In this document: positions 61,873-64,000 of the stretch, one piece after another | Position numbering within the stretch: the first letter of the stretch is position 1 | Layout of the letters: every line of letters begins with the position of its first letter | From: Rutstroemia sp. NJR-2017a BVV2 | Taxonomy: Eukaryota > Ascomycota > Leotiomycetes > Helotiales > Rutstroemiaceae | Reading direction: 5' to 3' | Assembly (NCBI GenBank): GCA_002946415.1 | Contig: NJPS01000029.1 | Span: 1-64,000 of the forward strand | Length of the DNA: 64,000 nt | Notes under the pieces: model-generated | Database searches by the model: none | What the model saw: only the letters and a program-made list of their open reading frames with translations | Told to the model about the DNA's origin: nothing | Made by a program: the position numbers and the translations under genes

Positions 61873-64000
61873 TAACTATAATTCTTGAATGAATCTTATA
61901 TAAGATTTATTTATTCTCCCACCAAAATTTTAACGTCGATTTGCCGAGGCTATAAAATTTATTTAGTAAGATTTATTCATTAGGGTTAGGTTTATATCAA
62001 CCCAAATATCGCTCAGATCTGGTTCAAATTCAAGTATAAGTTAAAGCCAATCTATATAATACCTATCCTATTAAGTATTCCCTCCAAACCCTATTAAAAG
62101 GTAAGTTATACCAAAAGATCATTATCGTTGTCGATTTTTGATGAGGTAAGTCTATATATAGACTATATCTGCTAGTACAGGGGCTAGTCTACCTATATAT
62201 AGGCCAAGTCAGTAGAATATTAGTATAAAAGTATAAAAGTATAAATAGAAAATGACAACCAACCATTCTATATATAGGATAGAGTATAGATACTGAATAT
62301 ATAAAGGTAGTTCGATATAAAAAGGGGGAAAGAGAAATAAGGAAGGTTTGTTTTTGAAAGAAGAATTGAAAGTAGTATTCAAAGTAGTATTCAAAGTAGT
62401 ATTCAAAGTAGTAGTCAAAGAAAGAATCAAATTATAGATCCATTTATTTATTTGTCTATATTCAAGGTCGTTGTTTGCATTGTATACCAATATACTATAT
62501 TACCTAGCCAGATTTCCCTTTATTTAAGTAGTTCCAGTAGTTATAATATAACCAAGGAAGTATGAGAACGGATTGTAGATAAAGTGAACTAGATCGAAGA
62601 GTTGATTTTAGGTCGAGCCGAGTTAGATAAGTTGTCTATTCCGATTATCCCTATTCTGCCTCTTATTCCCGAATTGGGACTATTCCGGAGAGATAGAAAG
62701 AAGTACCTATTTGCCTTATATATATATATTAGTTGCTAGTAGCAAGCTATTCAAAAGTATTGCTGAGAAGAATATAATTAGGTTAATACTAGGAAGAGAA
62801 GAAATCAATAGACTGGCTACAAAATACTTATATTATAGATTTCTATATATTGCTAGTAGTTTTTTCCTAAAGGGTCTGGTTCTGTATTTTTTGAGGTTCA
62901 AGTAGTAGGATCCTATTCTGCAATACTATCTAGAGATATCGATTTAGAGGCTATTAAGAAACGATTAAACTAGGAAATATAATAAGCCGAAGAGAAAGCC
63001 TATTACTAGATCACCGAACCGGAAGAATCCCGAGAACCTAATCTATAGTTATATCAGGTAGGATAGATCGAGTATTTGGGTATATTGGATCAGAAGGAAT
63101 TGCAAATATTAGTTACCCTTGTAAAGGACGATAAGTCCGAATTGGAAGTATTATATAAGGTATTTGATTGGTTGATTCAAGATATATAGTATTATTATAT
63201 TCGATCGATAGTAGGGTTAAAGGTATTATTTGAGACGAACTGAAAGGAGGTAGACAAAGATATCCGGATACTATTTGATAGTTGGATGGATATTACTACT
63301 GTTTTGTAGTATATAGAGGTTTGTAGGTAGTTGATATATTATATTTTCTAATGTAAAGATATTGAATCCGAGAAACAGTTGGGATTTATATTGATAGAGA
63401 GGTAGTAGATAGCTATTAACGAGATATGGACGAATATAGAGGAGTTTGTATAGTAGAAGAAGGAATATAGGGGAGATTCAAGAGGTGGGGTAGAAGGTAG
63501 AGTAGAAAATAGAGTAGGAGATAGAGTAGAAAGTAGAGTAGAAAGCAGAGCAGAAAGTATAGTAGGAAGCAAAGTAGGAAGCAAAGCAGAAAGCAAGGTA
63601 GGAAATAGGATAGGAAAGAGAGCAGGAAATAGTATAGGAAAAAGGGTAGGAAACAGAGTAGAGGAGAAGGAGGAAGATTCAGAAAGTAGAATAGAGGAGA
63701 AAGAGGGAGATTCAAGAAGCAGAGCAGAAAAAGAGGGGGGAGATTTAGGAAGCAGGGTAGAAAAGAAGGGATATTCAGATAGCAGAGCAGAGAAGAAAAA
63801 GGGAGAATCGAATAAAGAGATTAAATAGATAGGCTATATTCAGCGACAGATTTTATAGGTATAGATTATATTGTTAAACCAGCTATTATAAGACGACAAG
63901 TATAAAAATATATTGATTAATAGATTAGCTGTTTTAGGTATATAGGAAGACGAAGAGTAGTTGGATACCGAGGATTATATACCTAAATATTCGGCCGTAA
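61873..64000 (+). mobile_element. RecQ-like helicase repeat, copy B4, least mutated, cut by window edge
   Basis: The leader unit is 61873-62912, then the coding start, colinear with B1/B2/B3, running off the right edge. It keeps more G/C than the other copies (TTGCCGAGGC, CGAGCCGAG) and includes TTAGGGTTAGG at 61980-61990. The frame from about 62925 still has stops at former Gln codons (TAG), so it is probably inactive here. The 12-bp array is at 63490-63669. The hydrophobic minus-strand open frames at 63348-63715 are its reverse complement. Confidence 0.7.
63490..63669 (+). repeat. 15-unit 12-bp tandem repeat encoding a four-residue repeat
   Basis: Units such as GTAGAAAGTAGA, GTAGGAAGCAAA and GCAGAAAGCAAG. 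In the element's frame they read as (V/A/I)-(E/G)-(S/N/D/K)-(R/K), for example VESR, VGSK, AESK. Charged and periodic, likely a coiled coil or flexible linker. Confidence 0.8.

Overview
The window looks like a nuclear, subtelomere-like piece of a filamentous ascomycete (Pezizomycotina) genome. The evidence is short 50-100 nt spliceosomal introns with GTAAGT-type donors and CTAAC/CTAAT-like branch points, a fungal NLR gene, Ty1/copia and chromodomain Ty3/gypsy retrotransposons, and long AT-rich tracts with the signature of repeat-induced point mutation (RIP: C to T on either strand, CAG turned into TAG inside old reading frames). The species cannot be named from the sequence.

Layout. Bases 1-198 are the end of an unmutated LTR-like element. 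199-6117 is an AT-rich RIP desert. About 6118-18718 is a GC-normal island with three genes: (i) on the minus strand a 408-residue protein of unknown function with a coiled coil and a C-terminal membrane anchor; (ii) divergently, a six-exon ankyrin plus subtilisin-like (S8) peptidase gene; (iii) an NLR-type gene with an alpha/beta-hydrolase-like (SesB-like) N-terminal module whose nucleophile serine is replaced, a NACHT NTPase, about 23 ankyrin repeats and a ZZ zinc finger. Two solo LTRs with exact 5-bp target-site duplications lie between genes (ii) and (iii). They are short and not mutated by RIP.

From 18719 to 64000 everything is decayed mobile DNA, almost all read on the plus strand: a copia pol, a gypsy integrase remnant, a complete gypsy chromovirus with both LTRs (27472-34439), and several head-to-tail copies of a repeat that encodes a RecQ-like helicase resembling fungal telomere-linked helicases (34461-41178, 41179-46113, 56319-57830, 61873-end). 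A second, different RecQ-like fossil lies at about 51.7-55.8 kb, and there are two large unassigned reading-frame fossils. Mutation load differs between copies: the copy entering the right edge keeps the most G and C.

The three island genes plausibly work as one allorecognition or innate-immunity-like module: an NLR sensor, a protease with its own ankyrin scaffold, and a membrane-tethered partner. This is inferred from domains and linkage, not shown. No tRNA, rRNA or CRISPR was found.
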